Of a DNA stretch of 56,772 nt, positions 1 through 8,466 are shown in pieces. The notes beneath the pieces are model-generated. The model saw only the letters and a program-made list of their open reading frames with translations, ran no database searches and was not told where the DNA came from. The position numbers and the translations under genes were made by a program. The stretch is from assembly GCA_040752025.1 (NCBI GenBank), contig JBFMFR010000045.1, forward strand, positions 1-56,772, given 5' to 3'. This DNA comes from JBFMFR01 sp040752025 (GTDB lineage Bacteria > Chloroflexota > Anaerolineae > Anaerolineales > UBA4823). Within the stretch, counting starts at the first letter, position 1. Every line of letters starts with the position of its first letter.

Positions 1-2
1 AT

Positions 3-119
3 GCTTATGCTGCCTTGGCTTCGGTCATCGATACTGCCGCTTTGAAAGGCAGCAACGCCTTTGACGCCCTTCAATCCCTGATCGGCAAGCCTGCTCTACC
101 ACTCCCTGATACCCTGTGA
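3..119 (+). CDS. C-terminal end of a transposase-like protein (partial)
   Basis: An open frame enters from the left edge and ends with TGA after 38 codons. The visible residues (LASVIDTAALKG, then NAFDALQ and a Pro-rich tail) resemble the extreme C-terminus of IS66-like transposases, where a LASVIET-type helix is followed by a short proline-rich tail. The catalytic part lies outside the window, so the family is a guess from a short tail. If correct, a mobile element abuts the next gene with only a short gap. Confidence 0.4.
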   Translation, partial: AYAALASVIDTAALKGSNAFDALQSLIGKPALPLPDTL

Positions 120-142
120 GTAGATACCTCATTTTTATCCGG

Positions 143-148
143 TATAAT
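143..148 (+). promoter_or_regulatory. -10 box TATAAT just before the flippase-like gene
   Basis: A perfect TATAAT ends 7 nt before the ATG at 156, so the transcript would begin at or next to the start codon. No Shine-Dalgarno sequence fits in this space and no good -35 is visible. The arrangement suggests leaderless translation. Confidence 0.5.
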
Positions 149-155
149 CGCTGAT

Positions 156-1169
156 ATGCGTAATTTACTGATCGCCCTGGTTTTGATGCTGGGTATTGTC
201 TTTGTATTCGTGAATATCGCCGAAGTACAGGCAATTGCTGAAACCTTACAGCGGGGAGATTGGCGTTACCTGTTCCTGGCAGTCGCGATTCAGGCTGTGT
301 GGATACTCAATGTGGCAGCATCTTATCGTGCTGTCTACCGAGCGATTGGATTGGAGGAGTGTATCGAGCGATTGTATTTACTGGCGGCGGCGGCGAATTT
401 CGTCAACGTGGTAGCGCCCAGCGGAGGTGTTGGGGGTATGGCGGTTTTCATTGCTGAGGCCAGGCGTAAGGGTTATTCTCCAGCGCGGGTAACCGTGGCG
501 GGCGTTTTGGTAGTACTATTCGATTATTCCGGTTTTCTATGCGTGCTGTTTCTGGGATTGTTGGTGCTGTTCCGGCGAAACAACTTGAATGCGACGGAAC
601 TGATTGCCTCGGGCATCCTGGTGATGGTGGCAGCGGTGCTGGCAGCGCTGATCTATTTGGGTATGCGTTCAGCACAGGCGATGGGGCGGGCGCTGGCCTG
701 GATGGCGAGGCTGGTCAACCGGTTGTTGATGCCCTTTATCCACCGTGAATACCTCTCAGAGGAGCGCGCCCACTCTTTCGCCCAAGAGGCTGCTGGTGGG
801 TTGAGCCTGCTGGGCAAAAAACCCGAAAATTTGCTGATGCCGATGGCATTGGGCCTGAGCAGCAAAGCCTTGTTGATCTCGATCTTATTCCTGGTATTTT
901 TAGCATTTCGTGTGCCCTTTTCGGTGGGGACTTTGATCGCAGGCTTTAGTATAGGTTATCTTTTCATGATTGTATCGCCTACGCCAGCCGGGATTGGCTT
1001 TGTGGAAGGTGCGTTGACCCTGGGGTTGCGTTCTCTAAATGTCCCGCTGGGCGCGGCCACGGTGGTAGCCCTGGCGTATCGCGGGATCAGCTTGTGGCTG
1101 CCGTTGTTTTTCGGGATGTTCGCTTTTCGCTGGCTTTCGCACCAGAACCAGCCGGCGATTTCGGATTAA
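156..1169 (+). CDS. LPG synthase TM / YbhN-type (UPF0104) membrane protein
   Basis: A 337-residue polytopic membrane protein with about eight hydrophobic segments. The motif VAPSGGVGG near residues 86-94 and the late SPTPAGIGFVEG near residue 275 are hallmarks of the lysylphosphatidylglycerol synthase transmembrane domain family (flippase-like domain). Members without the C-terminal synthase domain, as here, are usually thought to move or handle lipids, but the substrate is unknown. The length fits the stand-alone form. It starts at an ATG directly behind a TATAAT box and is probably transcribed alone; kimA downstream has its own promoter. Confidence 0.8.
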   Translation: MRNLLIALVLMLGIVFVFVNIAEVQAIAETLQRGDWRYLFLAVAIQAVWILNVAASYRAVYRAIGLEECIERLYLLAAAANFVNVVAPSGGVGGMAVFIAEARRKGYSPARVTVAGVLVVLFDYSGFLCVLFLGLLVLFRRNNLNATELIASGILVMVAAVLAALIYLGMRSAQAMGRALAWMARLVNRLLMPFIHREYLSEERAHSFAQEAAGGLSLLGKKPENLLMPMALGLSSKALLISILFLVFLAFRVPFSVGTLIAGFSIGYLFMIVSPTPAGIGFVEGALTLGLRSLNVPLGAATVVALAYRGISLWLPLFFGMFAFRWLSHQNQPAISD

Positions 1170-1180
1170 TAATCCCGCCC

Positions 1181-1209
1181 TTGACTTCTTGACCAAGCGG
1201 ATGTATGAT
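1181..1209 (+). promoter_or_regulatory. Promoter of the potassium-uptake module
   Basis: TTGACT at 1181-1186 and TATGAT at 1204-1209 are separated by 17 nt, the ideal sigma-70-like spacing. Transcription would start near 1216, about 35 nt before the kimA ATG. That leaves no room for a ydaO/c-di-AMP riboswitch, which controls kimA in Bacillus. Confidence 0.6.
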
Positions 1210-1250
1210 TCGCCGCTTGATGTTTTGATGGTAATTGCAGGTCTAATGAA

Positions 1251-3194
1251 ATGATAAAAGTAAAAGATCAAAATGGGGCGACCGTGATGGTGCGCACAGC
1301 GGAAGACCAGCCGCAGCGCTCCTGGCGTTCCTGGTTAGTTGGACGACCCTTGCCAACGGCGGATGCACCGCATCAAACGATCGGTAAGGCGATTGGCCTG
1401 GCTGTCTTCGCCTCCGATGCCCTGTCTTCAACGGCATATGCCACGCAGGAGATCATGTTCATCCTGGTGGTAGCAGGAACGGCGGCTTTTCAATACGTTT
1501 TCCCGATCGCGATTGCGATCGTGATTCTGCTGGCGATCGTGGCGCTTTCGTACGAGCAGACGATCCATGCTTACCCAGGCGGCGGCGGGGCATATATCGT
1601 GGCGCGGGATAACCTGGGAGACCTGGCTGCACAAATGGCCGGCGCGGCCTTGCTGACCGATTACATCCTGACGGTAGCCGTCTCGGTCTCGTCGGGCGTG
1701 GCGCAAATCGTTTCAGCGTTCCAACCCCTTTACCAATACCGGGTGATCCTGGCGGTGGTTCTGGTAGCCTTTATCACTTTGATCAACCTGCGAGGCGTGA
1801 AGGAATCGGGGGCGTTTTTTGCATTTCCCACCTATTTTTTCATCGTGATGATGTTCATTACGGTGGGGAAAGGAATTTATCTGTATATCACGGGCGACCT
1901 GGGCGTGGTGAGCGGCGCAGCCGAGGCGGAAGCTGTGCACGCCCTGGAAGCGATTACGCCATTCTTGATCCTGCATGCTTTTTCCAGCGGCACAGCGGCC
2001 TTGACTGGTGTGGAGGCTATCTCGAATGGCATCACTGCATTCAAGGAGCCGCGCAGCCGTAATGCAGGCATCACGCTGATCTGGATGGCGGTTCTCCTGG
2101 GGTCATTGTTCCTGGGGATCTCGTTCCTGGTCGGGCCGATCCAGGCCTTTCCATCTGAGCTGGAAACGGTGATTTCGCAGTTGGCTCGCACCGTGTACGT
2201 TGAGGGCGGGTTCTTTTACCTGGCGATGATCGCAGCAACGACTGTGATCCTGGTGCTGGCAGCAAACACTTCGTTTGCAGATTACCCTCGCCTGAGCGCT
2301 CTGCTGGCGGCAGACGGCTTCCTGCCACGGCAGTTCGCCTTCCGTGGCAGCCGGTTGGTGTATTCACGGGGAATCGTGGCGCTGGCGTTTTTTGCATCGG
2401 TTTTGATTGTGATTTTCCAGGCCAGCGTGACTGCGTTGATCCCGCTGTACGCTATCGGCGTGTTCCTGTCTTTCACGCTATCGCAAGCCGGTATGGCGCT
2501 GCGCTGGCGCAAGATCGGGCGTTTGCAAGAAGGGGAAGAGCGGAAAGAGCGCGGTTCGACGCTGCACTATGACGCCAGGTGGCAATTGAAAATGGTGATC
2601 AACGGTTTTGGGTCGGTGTGCACGGCGATTGTAATGATGGTGTTTGCCGTGACCAAGTTCAGGGATGGGGCCTTTGTGGTCCTGATTGTAATCCCTCTGC
2701 TGGTGGGGTTCTTCCTGGTTGTGTACCGCCATTATCGTAGCCTGGCGCGCTCGCTGTCATTGGATTATTATGGCGAACCGCTGCGGGTTGGCCGCCACCG
2801 GGTGATCGTGCCGGTAAGCGGCGTGCACCGCGGCTCTCTGGTAGCCCTACATTATGCCCAGGCGCTTTCGGATGATGTGACCGTGCTGCACGTGTCCATC
2901 GACCCGGAAGAGACCGACAAAGTGCGCGAGAAGTGGGAGCGCTGGGGGAATGGCATCCGCCTGGTTGTCCTCGAATCGCCTTACCGCCTGTTCCTGGAGC
3001 CACTGCTGAAATATATCGAAGAGATTGCCGATACGCGCCAGCCGGGTGAAATTATCACGATTGTGGTGCCGCAGTTTGTGCCTAAACACTGGTATTACAA
3101 CTTCTTGCACATGAATACAGCCTGGTTGCTGCGTTGGGCGCTGCTGCTGAAGCGTAATATCGTCGTAACGGATGTGCCTTATCAGGTCGAATAG
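1251..3194 (+). CDS. kimA: KimA-like high-affinity potassium transporter (APC/KUP fold)
   Basis: A 647-residue protein with about 12 membrane segments followed by a cytosolic C-terminal domain of roughly 150 residues. Databases often label such proteins amino-acid permeases, but the sequence follows Bacillus KimA (YdaO) closely from memory: SSDALSSVAYGTEQ matches SDALSSTAYATQE (Asp56 and Tyr63 here), AYPQGGGAYIV matches AYPGGGGAYIV, LLVDYILTVAVS matches LLTDYILTVAVS, and the C-terminal VIVPVAGV and HVSFD strings match VIVPVSGV and HVSID. The Asp and Tyr positions are among the reported potassium-site residues. KimA is a K+/H+ symporter. Two TrkA/RCK genes follow at once, supporting a potassium role. 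Confidence 0.85.
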   Translation: MIKVKDQNGATVMVRTAEDQPQRSWRSWLVGRPLPTADAPHQTIGKAIGLAVFASDALSSTAYATQEIMFILVVAGTAAFQYVFPIAIAIVILLAIVALSYEQTIHAYPGGGGAYIVARDNLGDLAAQMAGAALLTDYILTVAVSVSSGVAQIVSAFQPLYQYRVILAVVLVAFITLINLRGVKESGAFFAFPTYFFIVMMFITVGKGIYLYITGDLGVVSGAAEAEAVHALEAITPFLILHAFSSGTAALTGVEAISNGITAFKEPRSRNAGITLIWMAVLLGSLFLGISFLVGPIQAFPSELETVISQLARTVYVEGGFFYLAMIAATTVILVLAANTSFADYPRLSALLAADGFLPRQFAFRGSRLVYSRGIVALAFFASVLIVIFQASVTALIPLYAIGVFLSFTLSQAGMALRWRKIGRLQEGEERKERGSTLHYDARWQLKMVINGFGSVCTAIVMMVFAVTKFRDGAFVVLIVIPLLVGFFLVVYRHYRSLARSLSLDYYGEPLRVGRHRVIVPVSGVHRGSLVALHYAQALSDDVTVLHVSIDPEETDKVREKWERWGNGIRLVVLESPYRLFLEPLLKYIEEIADTRQPGEIITIVVPQFVPKHWYYNFLHMNTAWLLRWALLLKRNIVVTDVPYQVE

Positions 3195-3217
3195 TTGATT
3201 GTGGAGTTGTGTTTGCG

Positions 3218-3892
3218 ATGAACATGATAGTGGTTGGATGTGGACGAGTCGGGGCGGAACTGGCTTACCGGCTTTATCAGAAGGGGCATGCGGTCACCGT
3301 GATCGATCAAACCGATGCGGCTTTTCATAACCTGCCGATCGATTTCCGCGGCCGCACTGTGGTGGGGGATGTGATGAATCAAGATGTGCTCCGGCGGGCA
3401 GGTATGGAAGATGCACACGGGGCAGCCATTGTGACCAGCAGCGACTCGGTCAATGCAGTGATCGGGCATCTGGCCCGGACGATCTTTGGCGTGCCAATCG
3501 TAGCGGTGCGCAACTACGACTCGCGCTGGCGACCGCTGCAAGAAGTTTTTGGCTTGCAGATGGTAAGTGCATCGAGTTGGGGCGCGCAACGGATCGAAGA
3601 GTTGTTATACCAGCAACAAACCCGCACAGTTTTCTCGGCCGGTAACGGCGAGGTGGAATTGTATGAGTTCGCGGTACCAGAGGCCTGGAGCGGGCGCAGC
3701 CTGGGGGAACTTTTACCTCGGCAGGATTGTATCCTGGCAGCACTGACGCGCGCCGGGCGGGCGCTGCTGCCCGATTGTGATATTGAACTGCTGCGAGGGG
3801 ATTTGATCCTGGTGAGCGCTACCCTGGAAGGCAGCGAGGCATTACAACGCCAGTTGCGCAACGCACCGGGACCTGGAAAGGCGGAGGAATAG
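3218..3892 (+). CDS. TrkA/RCK potassium-uptake regulator, first copy
   Basis: A 224-residue soluble protein with an N-terminal Rossmann (RCK_N) fold and a C-terminal TrkA_C domain. The nucleotide-binding loop is VGCGRVG (Gly7, Gly9, Gly12), and the acidic end of strand 2 is in VIDQTD. I chose ATG 3218 because GGAG at 3203-3206 sits 11 nt before it; a GTG at 3209 is too close to the ribosome site. TrkA proteins sense NAD(H) or ATP and gate potassium channels or transporters. The gene lies 23 nt after kimA and 3 nt before a second TrkA gene, so the three are one operon. Partner choice with KimA is inference. Confidence 0.85.
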   Translation: MNMIVVGCGRVGAELAYRLYQKGHAVTVIDQTDAAFHNLPIDFRGRTVVGDVMNQDVLRRAGMEDAHGAAIVTSSDSVNAVIGHLARTIFGVPIVAVRNYDSRWRPLQEVFGLQMVSASSWGAQRIEELLYQQQTRTVFSAGNGEVELYEFAVPEAWSGRSLGELLPRQDCILAALTRAGRALLPDCDIELLRGDLILVSATLEGSEALQRQLRNAPGPGKAEE

Positions 3893-3895
3893 GAT

Positions 3896-4573
3896 ATGTT
3901 CGTGTTGATCGCCGGTGGAGGCCGTACCGGAACACAACTGGCCTATTTATTGATCGAGCAAAACCACCAGGTACGCGTGGTGGAGCACCGCCGCGAAGTG
4001 CTTTCGCGCTTGCACCGCGAACTGCCCACTGAGATCATCTACGAGGGCAATGCCACGGAGTTGGAGGTATTAGAGCATGCCGGTATCCACCAGGCGAACG
4101 TGCTGGCAGCCTGTACATCCTTGGATGAGGATAACCTGGTGATCTGTTTTTTGGCCCGCGAACGCTTCAAGGTGCGGCGCACGATCGCGCGGATCAACAA
4201 CCCGCGTAACGCCTGGCTATTCGATGAGAAGTTTCACGTTGATGTGGCGCTCAATCACTCGGCAGTGATGGCCAGCCTGATCGAAGAAGAAATGTCGTTG
4301 GGGGATATGGTTACGTTGACGAAGCTGCGCCGGGGCGACTATTCCCTGGTGGAAGAGAAAATTCCAGCAGGCGCGCCGGGCATTGGCATCCCGCTCAAAG
4401 ACCTGGGGCTGGTGGATAGCTGCGTGATTGCGGCGATCATCCGCAACGGCAAAGTGGTCGCGCCGCGCGGCAACATCGCCTTCGATGCTGGGGATGAGAT
4501 TTTTGCGATCACAGACCGCAAAGGTGCCGAGCAATTGCGAAATTTGTTCGCTCCTGGACAAACTACAGATTGA
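3896..4573 (+). CDS. TrkA/RCK potassium-uptake regulator, second copy
   Basis: A 225-residue paralogue of the preceding gene with the same RCK_N plus TrkA_C layout. The loop IAGGGRTG carries Gly7, Gly9 and Gly12, and Glu33 in VVEHRRE ends strand 2, typical of NAD binding. GGAGG at 3883-3887 is well spaced before the ATG. Two small RCK proteins beside an APC-fold permease recall, from memory, the ceoB-ceoC (Rv2691-Rv2692) and Rv2690c neighbourhood of Mycobacterium tuberculosis. The two copies may form a hetero-oligomeric ring. A convergent minus-strand lipoprotein gene begins 13 nt after the stop. Confidence 0.85.
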   Translation: MFVLIAGGGRTGTQLAYLLIEQNHQVRVVEHRREVLSRLHRELPTEIIYEGNATELEVLEHAGIHQANVLAACTSLDEDNLVICFLARERFKVRRTIARINNPRNAWLFDEKFHVDVALNHSAVMASLIEEEMSLGDMVTLTKLRRGDYSLVEEKIPAGAPGIGIPLKDLGLVDSCVIAAIIRNGKVVAPRGNIAFDAGDEIFAITDRKGAEQLRNLFAPGQTTD

Positions 4574-4586
4574 TCGAGATACCCTG

Positions 4587-5096
4587 CTAAATATCCTCGT
4601 AACGAACGTTCACGTTGGTGGTGTTGTTGCCCAGGTCAACGCATTGAAGGACAACTTCTTTGCCGTTTGTTGCTCCCTGGAAAACCAGGCTGCAAGTCTT
4701 TTCATCGATGACGGTCAGTAGTTTATATTCGCTCAAACCTTGTTTGGTGAAGGCGTCTCGGTAGAAAGCGATCACCTCATCTATACTCAGGTTAGTCTGG
4801 AAGTTAATTGCATCTTCGTTGAGCCGATTGAAATTCTGCACATCATCGGGCAAGGGAAAAGGTGAATCGATCGGGGCGACTGTGGGCTCGGTGAGTTCAG
4901 GCCTGGTCTGGGTCGCGGCGGGCGGCTGGGTTGGCTCTGGCGGCTGAGTGGGTTCCGCGGGCGCGGATGTTGAGTCGGGGGCCTGGGTCGGGGGAACAGT
5001 GGGCTCAAGTTCGCCGGGGCTGAGGAGCTGGCAGGCCAGGCTGGCGGTGATCAAAATTACAAGGGCCAGGACCCACGAGGGGGATAACTTCTTCAT
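4587..5096 (-). CDS. Secreted lipoprotein with Pro/Thr-rich linker
   Basis: A 169-residue lipoprotein. The N-terminus is MKKLSPS, then a hydrophobic stretch and lipobox SLAC; a linker of repeated Pro-Thr-Gln-Pro units spans roughly residues 30-75. The C-terminal domain of about 90 residues contains FNRLNEDAINF and SIDEVIAFYRDAF, a pattern seen in small periplasmic domains that follow such anchors. Its function is not known. The start is ATG 5096 because GGAGG at 5106-5110 lies 9 nt upstream; a longer frame begins seven codons earlier without a ribosome site. It is monocistronic and convergent with trkA. Confidence 0.7.
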   Translation of the reverse strand: MKKLSPSWVLALVILITASLACQLLSPGELEPTVPPTQAPDSTSAPAEPTQPPEPTQPPAATQTRPELTEPTVAPIDSPFPLPDDVQNFNRLNEDAINFQTNLSIDEVIAFYRDAFTKQGLSEYKLLTVIDEKTCSLVFQGATNGKEVVLQCVDLGNNTTNVNVRYEDI

Positions 5097-5252
5097 GATG
5101 AAAAACCTCCGTAGCATGAATATTGGAATGTCAGGAGATCATTTTACTATATCCTGGTTGGACTTCGCAGGATTATCCCCGGTTTGGGGTGCTGATTGGC
5201 GCTAATCAGGTTCGCTTTCGGCTGTGTGCTAAATGACGGCGATAATGCAGGG

Positions 5253-5258
5253 TATAAT
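5253..5258 (+). promoter_or_regulatory. -10 box TATAAT ahead of the molybdenum hydroxylase operon
   Basis: TATAAT lies about 107 nt before the ATG at 5365 in the 268-nt gap between divergent genes. No convincing -35 is seen. The gap also holds a small inverted repeat, CTGATT and AATCAG around GGCGCT near 5191-5208, which could be an operator. Nothing else is recognisable there. Confidence 0.35.
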
Positions 5259-5364
5259 CAAGGAAATCACGATTGAAACGCCCGGAGCGTGACATCACTG
5301 AGAGGGTACGCAGCCAGAACGGCGTATCCAGCTTGCAGAAACAATTCAAATTTCGGAGAATGCT

Positions 5365-7611
5365 ATGCCTACGATTGGAAAGTCTGTACCGCGCATCGAT
5401 GCGGTTGCCAAAGTCAAAGGTGAGGCGCGGTTCCCAGGGGATATTAACCTGCCCAACCAGGCCTACATGAAGATCTTGTTCGCCGGACGCCCGCATGCGA
5501 TCGTCAAACGGATCGATACTTCGAAGGCCGAAGCGTGCCCGGGCGTCCTCGCGGTGTTCACAGCCAAGGATGTGCCGGTGAACGAGTATGGATTGATCAT
5601 GCCTGACCAGCCGGTGTTGTGCGGGCCGGGTTCGAGCAAGCTGCATGCTGACCGGGTGCGTTTCAGCGGCGACCAGGTGGCGCTGGTGGTGGCCGAGACG
5701 GAGGCGCTGGCTGCCCAGGGGCGCGACCTGATCGAGGTGGAATACGAAGATCTGCCGGTGGTAAGCGATGTATTGGATGCATTTGAGGCTGGTAGTCCGC
5801 GGCTGCACCCCGAGCTGGATTCGAATGTCTTTTGCCATTATCGCATCCGCAAAGGGGATGTGGAAGCAGCTTTCGCCCAGGCAGACGTGATCATCGAAGG
5901 CGAGTACCGCACTCCGGCGCAAGAACACGCATTTTTGCAGCCGGAGGCTGGCCTGGCTTATATCGATGAACAGGGGCGGGTGACGGTGAATGTGGCCGGG
6001 CAGTGGACGCACGAGGATCAAGAGCAGATCGCTCACGCCCTGGGCCTGCCTTTGGAGCAGGTGCGCGTGCAGTACCCAGCCATTGGGGGGGCCTTCGGTG
6101 GGCGTGAGGACATGTCAGTGCAGATCGTGCTGGCGCTGGCGACCTGGCGTTTGCACCAGCGCGGCATCCAGCGGCCGGTGAAGATCATCTGGAGCCGGGA
6201 GGAGTCGATCATCGGCCATCACAAGCGCCATCGCTACGTGCTGCGCACGCGCTGGGGGGCCACCCGAGAAGGCAAGCTGCTGGCGGCAGAAGTGGAAGTG
6301 ATCGAAGATGGTGGGGCTTATGCCTACACCTCTACCAAGGTGATGGGAAACGCCACCTTGATGTGCACCGGGCCTTATGAAATCCCCAATGTGAAAGTCG
6401 ATTCGTATGCGGTTTATACTAATAATATCCCCGGCGGGGCCTTCCGCGGCTTCGGCGGGCCGCAGGGCGCTTTCGAGGCGGAGACGCAAATGAACCGGCT
6501 GGCAGAAGCGTTGGGAATGGACCCGGTGGAAATCCGCATGCGCAACATACTGCGCGAGGGCTCCTTGCTGTCGGTAGGCACGCCGCTTCCCAAGGGGGTC
6601 AGTTTGCCGCAGGTGGTCGAGCAGTGCGCCCTGGCCTCAGGTTGGGAACAAAGCGCGAGCGGATGGCGGCGAACAGCGGCTTTGCCTGGCAAGAGCCTGA
6701 CGAAGGGGGAAGCGCCTGGGGCGCTGCCAGCACATATCCAGCGTGGGATCGGCTTTGCCGCATCTTACAAGAACGTGGGTTTCTCGTTTGGCGCGCCGGA
6801 ATTGTGCATCGCAACGGCCGAACTTCATGGCGGGGCCGAGATCGAACGCGTGGTGATTCACCATGCAGCCGCGGAAGTCGGGCAGGGTGTGCACAGCGCT
6901 ATCGCCCAGATGGCTGCTGAGGCTGCGGGAGTGCCCCTGGAGAAGGTCGAATTGATCGTTTCGGACACTGCTTATACGGATAATTCCGGCAGCGTTTCGG
7001 CATCGCGCATGACCTTTATGTCGGGCAATTCCGTCAAAGGCGCAGTGGAAGCTGCCCTGGAAAAATGGGAAGCTGAAGAACGCCCGGCGGTGGCGACTTA
7101 TCATTACCGCCCGCCGCGCACCACGCCTTACGATCCGCAGACTGGCAAATCGGAGCCGAACTTCGCCTATGGCTACGTGGCCCAGGCGGTGCTGGTTGAA
7201 GTGGATACCGAGACCGGGCACGTGCGCCTGGTGGAGGTGGTTTCGACGAACGATGTCGGCAAGGCGGTCAACCCGCAGCAAGTGCAGGGGCAAATCGAGG
7301 GTGCGGTGGTGCAGGCGGCTGGTTACACCATCCTGGAAAATTTCATCGAAGAGGCAGGCGTGGTCCAGACGCAGCATCTGTCAACCTATCTGATCCCTAC
7401 CGTCTTGGATGTCCCCGACCAGGTGAAGGCCATGATCCTGGAGTACCCCGACCCCATCGGCCCGTGGGGGGCACGTGGCATGGGCGAGATGCCTTTCTTG
7501 CCTCTGGCGCCAGCCATCATCGCGGCAGTGCACGATGCCACGGGCGTGTGGTTCTATGATTTCCCGCTCATCCCGCAGCGCGTTTTGCAGGGATTGGGAA
7601 AGATCAGTTAG
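5365..7611 (+). CDS. Xanthine dehydrogenase family molybdopterin-binding subunit
   Basis: A 748-residue large subunit of the molybdenum hydroxylase family, which hydroxylates purines, aldehydes or N-heterocycles using water. The N-terminal a/b hammerhead domain covers about residues 1-120, and the molybdopterin-binding halves follow. Visible motifs are GGAFGGRED, GGAFRGFGGPQGAFEAE and, near the end, GARGMGEMP with the catalytic Glu at residue 708. GGAG sits 6 nt before the ATG. The 2Fe-2S and FAD subunits that normally accompany it are not in this window. A YqeB-family gene follows, which is typical of enzymes with a labile selenium in the cofactor. The substrate cannot be told from sequence. 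Confidence 0.85.
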   Translation: MPTIGKSVPRIDAVAKVKGEARFPGDINLPNQAYMKILFAGRPHAIVKRIDTSKAEACPGVLAVFTAKDVPVNEYGLIMPDQPVLCGPGSSKLHADRVRFSGDQVALVVAETEALAAQGRDLIEVEYEDLPVVSDVLDAFEAGSPRLHPELDSNVFCHYRIRKGDVEAAFAQADVIIEGEYRTPAQEHAFLQPEAGLAYIDEQGRVTVNVAGQWTHEDQEQIAHALGLPLEQVRVQYPAIGGAFGGREDMSVQIVLALATWRLHQRGIQRPVKIIWSREESIIGHHKRHRYVLRTRWGATREGKLLAAEVEVIEDGGAYAYTSTKVMGNATLMCTGPYEIPNVKVDSYAVYTNNIPGGAFRGFGGPQGAFEAETQMNRLAEALGMDPVEIRMRNILREGSLLSVGTPLPKGVSLPQVVEQCALASGWEQSASGWRRTAALPGKSLTKGEAPGALPAHIQRGIGFAASYKNVGFSFGAPELCIATAELHGGAEIERVVIHHAAAEVGQGVHSAIAQMAAEAAGVPLEKVELIVSDTAYTDNSGSVSASRMTFMSGNSVKGAVEAALEKWEAEERPAVATYHYRPPRTTPYDPQTGKSEPNFAYGYVAQAVLVEVDTETGHVRLVEVVSTNDVGKAVNPQQVQGQIEGAVVQAAGYTILENFIEEAGVVQTQHLSTYLIPTVLDVPDQVKAMILEYPDPIGPWGARGMGEMPFLPLAPAIIAAVHDATGVWFYDFPLIPQRVLQGLGKIS

Positions 7612-7635
7612 CTGGACAGGCGGATCGAGAAGCAC

Positions 7636-8466
7636 ATGGCATTGATCGTGGTTTTGCGCGGCGGCGGGGACCTGGCAAGCGGCGTGGGGCTGCGCTTGCA
7701 TCGCGCCGGTTTGGGCGTGCTGGTTACAGAATTGCCTCAGCCGCTGGTTGTGCGCCGGCGCGTCTCGTTTGCCGAGGCGGTTTTCGAAGGCGAGGTGCGG
7801 GTGGAAGATGTTACCGCCCGGAAGGTGGGGAATCTGCGAGAGGCTTTCGAGTGGATGGCGCAGGGACAGGTGCCGGTCCTGGTCGATCCACAGGCGCAGG
7901 TGTTTGCCGGGTTACGGGCGGAACTGGCGCCAGGAACGCCGCTGGTGCTGGTGGATGGGCGTATGACCAAGCTGCCAGCCGCACCCCAGTTAGATTTGGC
8001 GGACCTGGTGATTGGGCTGGGCCCGGGCTTTACTGCCGGGGAAGACTGCCACGCAGTGGTGGAGACGAACCGGGGCCACAGCCTGGGACGCGTGATCTGG
8101 CAGGGCCCGGCGGAAGCCGACACGCGCATCCCAGAGGGGGTGGATGGTCGTAGGGAAGAGCGCGTGCTGCGCGCCTCGGCGGATGGCGAACTGTGCGCTT
8201 TTATGGAGATTGGTGATCACCTGGATGCGGGCCAGTTGGTGGCAGAGGTCGCCGGCGAAAGTGTAAGAGCCCCATTTCGAGGGGTCCTGCGCGGCCTGCT
8301 GCGAGACGGCATGATGGTTCACCAGGGGTTGAAGATCGGTGATGTTGACCCGCGTGACGATCCGCGTTATTGCAGCCTGGTCTCTGATAAGTCATTGGCA
8401 GTAGGGGGTGGGGTGTTGGAGGCGATTCTATCGCGCCCACAACTGCGCGCCAGGCTGTGGGATTGA
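7636..8466 (+). CDS. yqeB: YqeB/EF2563-family molybdenum hydroxylase maturation protein
   Basis: A 276-residue protein starting VVLRGGGDLASGVGLRL, the nucleotide-binding start of the EF2563 (YqeB) family, with the later strings ELPQPLVVRRRVSFAEAVFEG and GLGPGFTAG also typical. Family members occur with selenium-dependent molybdenum hydroxylases and are linked to cofactor maturation; the exact step is unsettled. The second half (GDHLDAGQLVAEV then VRAPFRGVLRGL) has a biotinyl/lipoyl-like barrel pattern common in this family. It starts 24 nt after the hydroxylase gene and ends directly at the ATG of a MocA-like gene, so the three form one operon. Confidence 0.8.
   Translation: MALIVVLRGGGDLASGVGLRLHRAGLGVLVTELPQPLVVRRRVSFAEAVFEGEVRVEDVTARKVGNLREAFEWMAQGQVPVLVDPQAQVFAGLRAELAPGTPLVLVDGRMTKLPAAPQLDLADLVIGLGPGFTAGEDCHAVVETNRGHSLGRVIWQGPAEADTRIPEGVDGRREERVLRASADGELCAFMEIGDHLDAGQLVAEVAGESVRAPFRGVLRGLLRDGMMVHQGLKIGDVDPRDDPRYCSLVSDKSLAVGGGVLEAILSRPQLRARLWD

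Noticed and set aside
5206..6036. Minus-strand frame of 276 codons opposite the molybdenum hydroxylase
   Set aside because: It lies opposite a gene with clear catalytic motifs, has no family features and arises from GC-rich codon bias.
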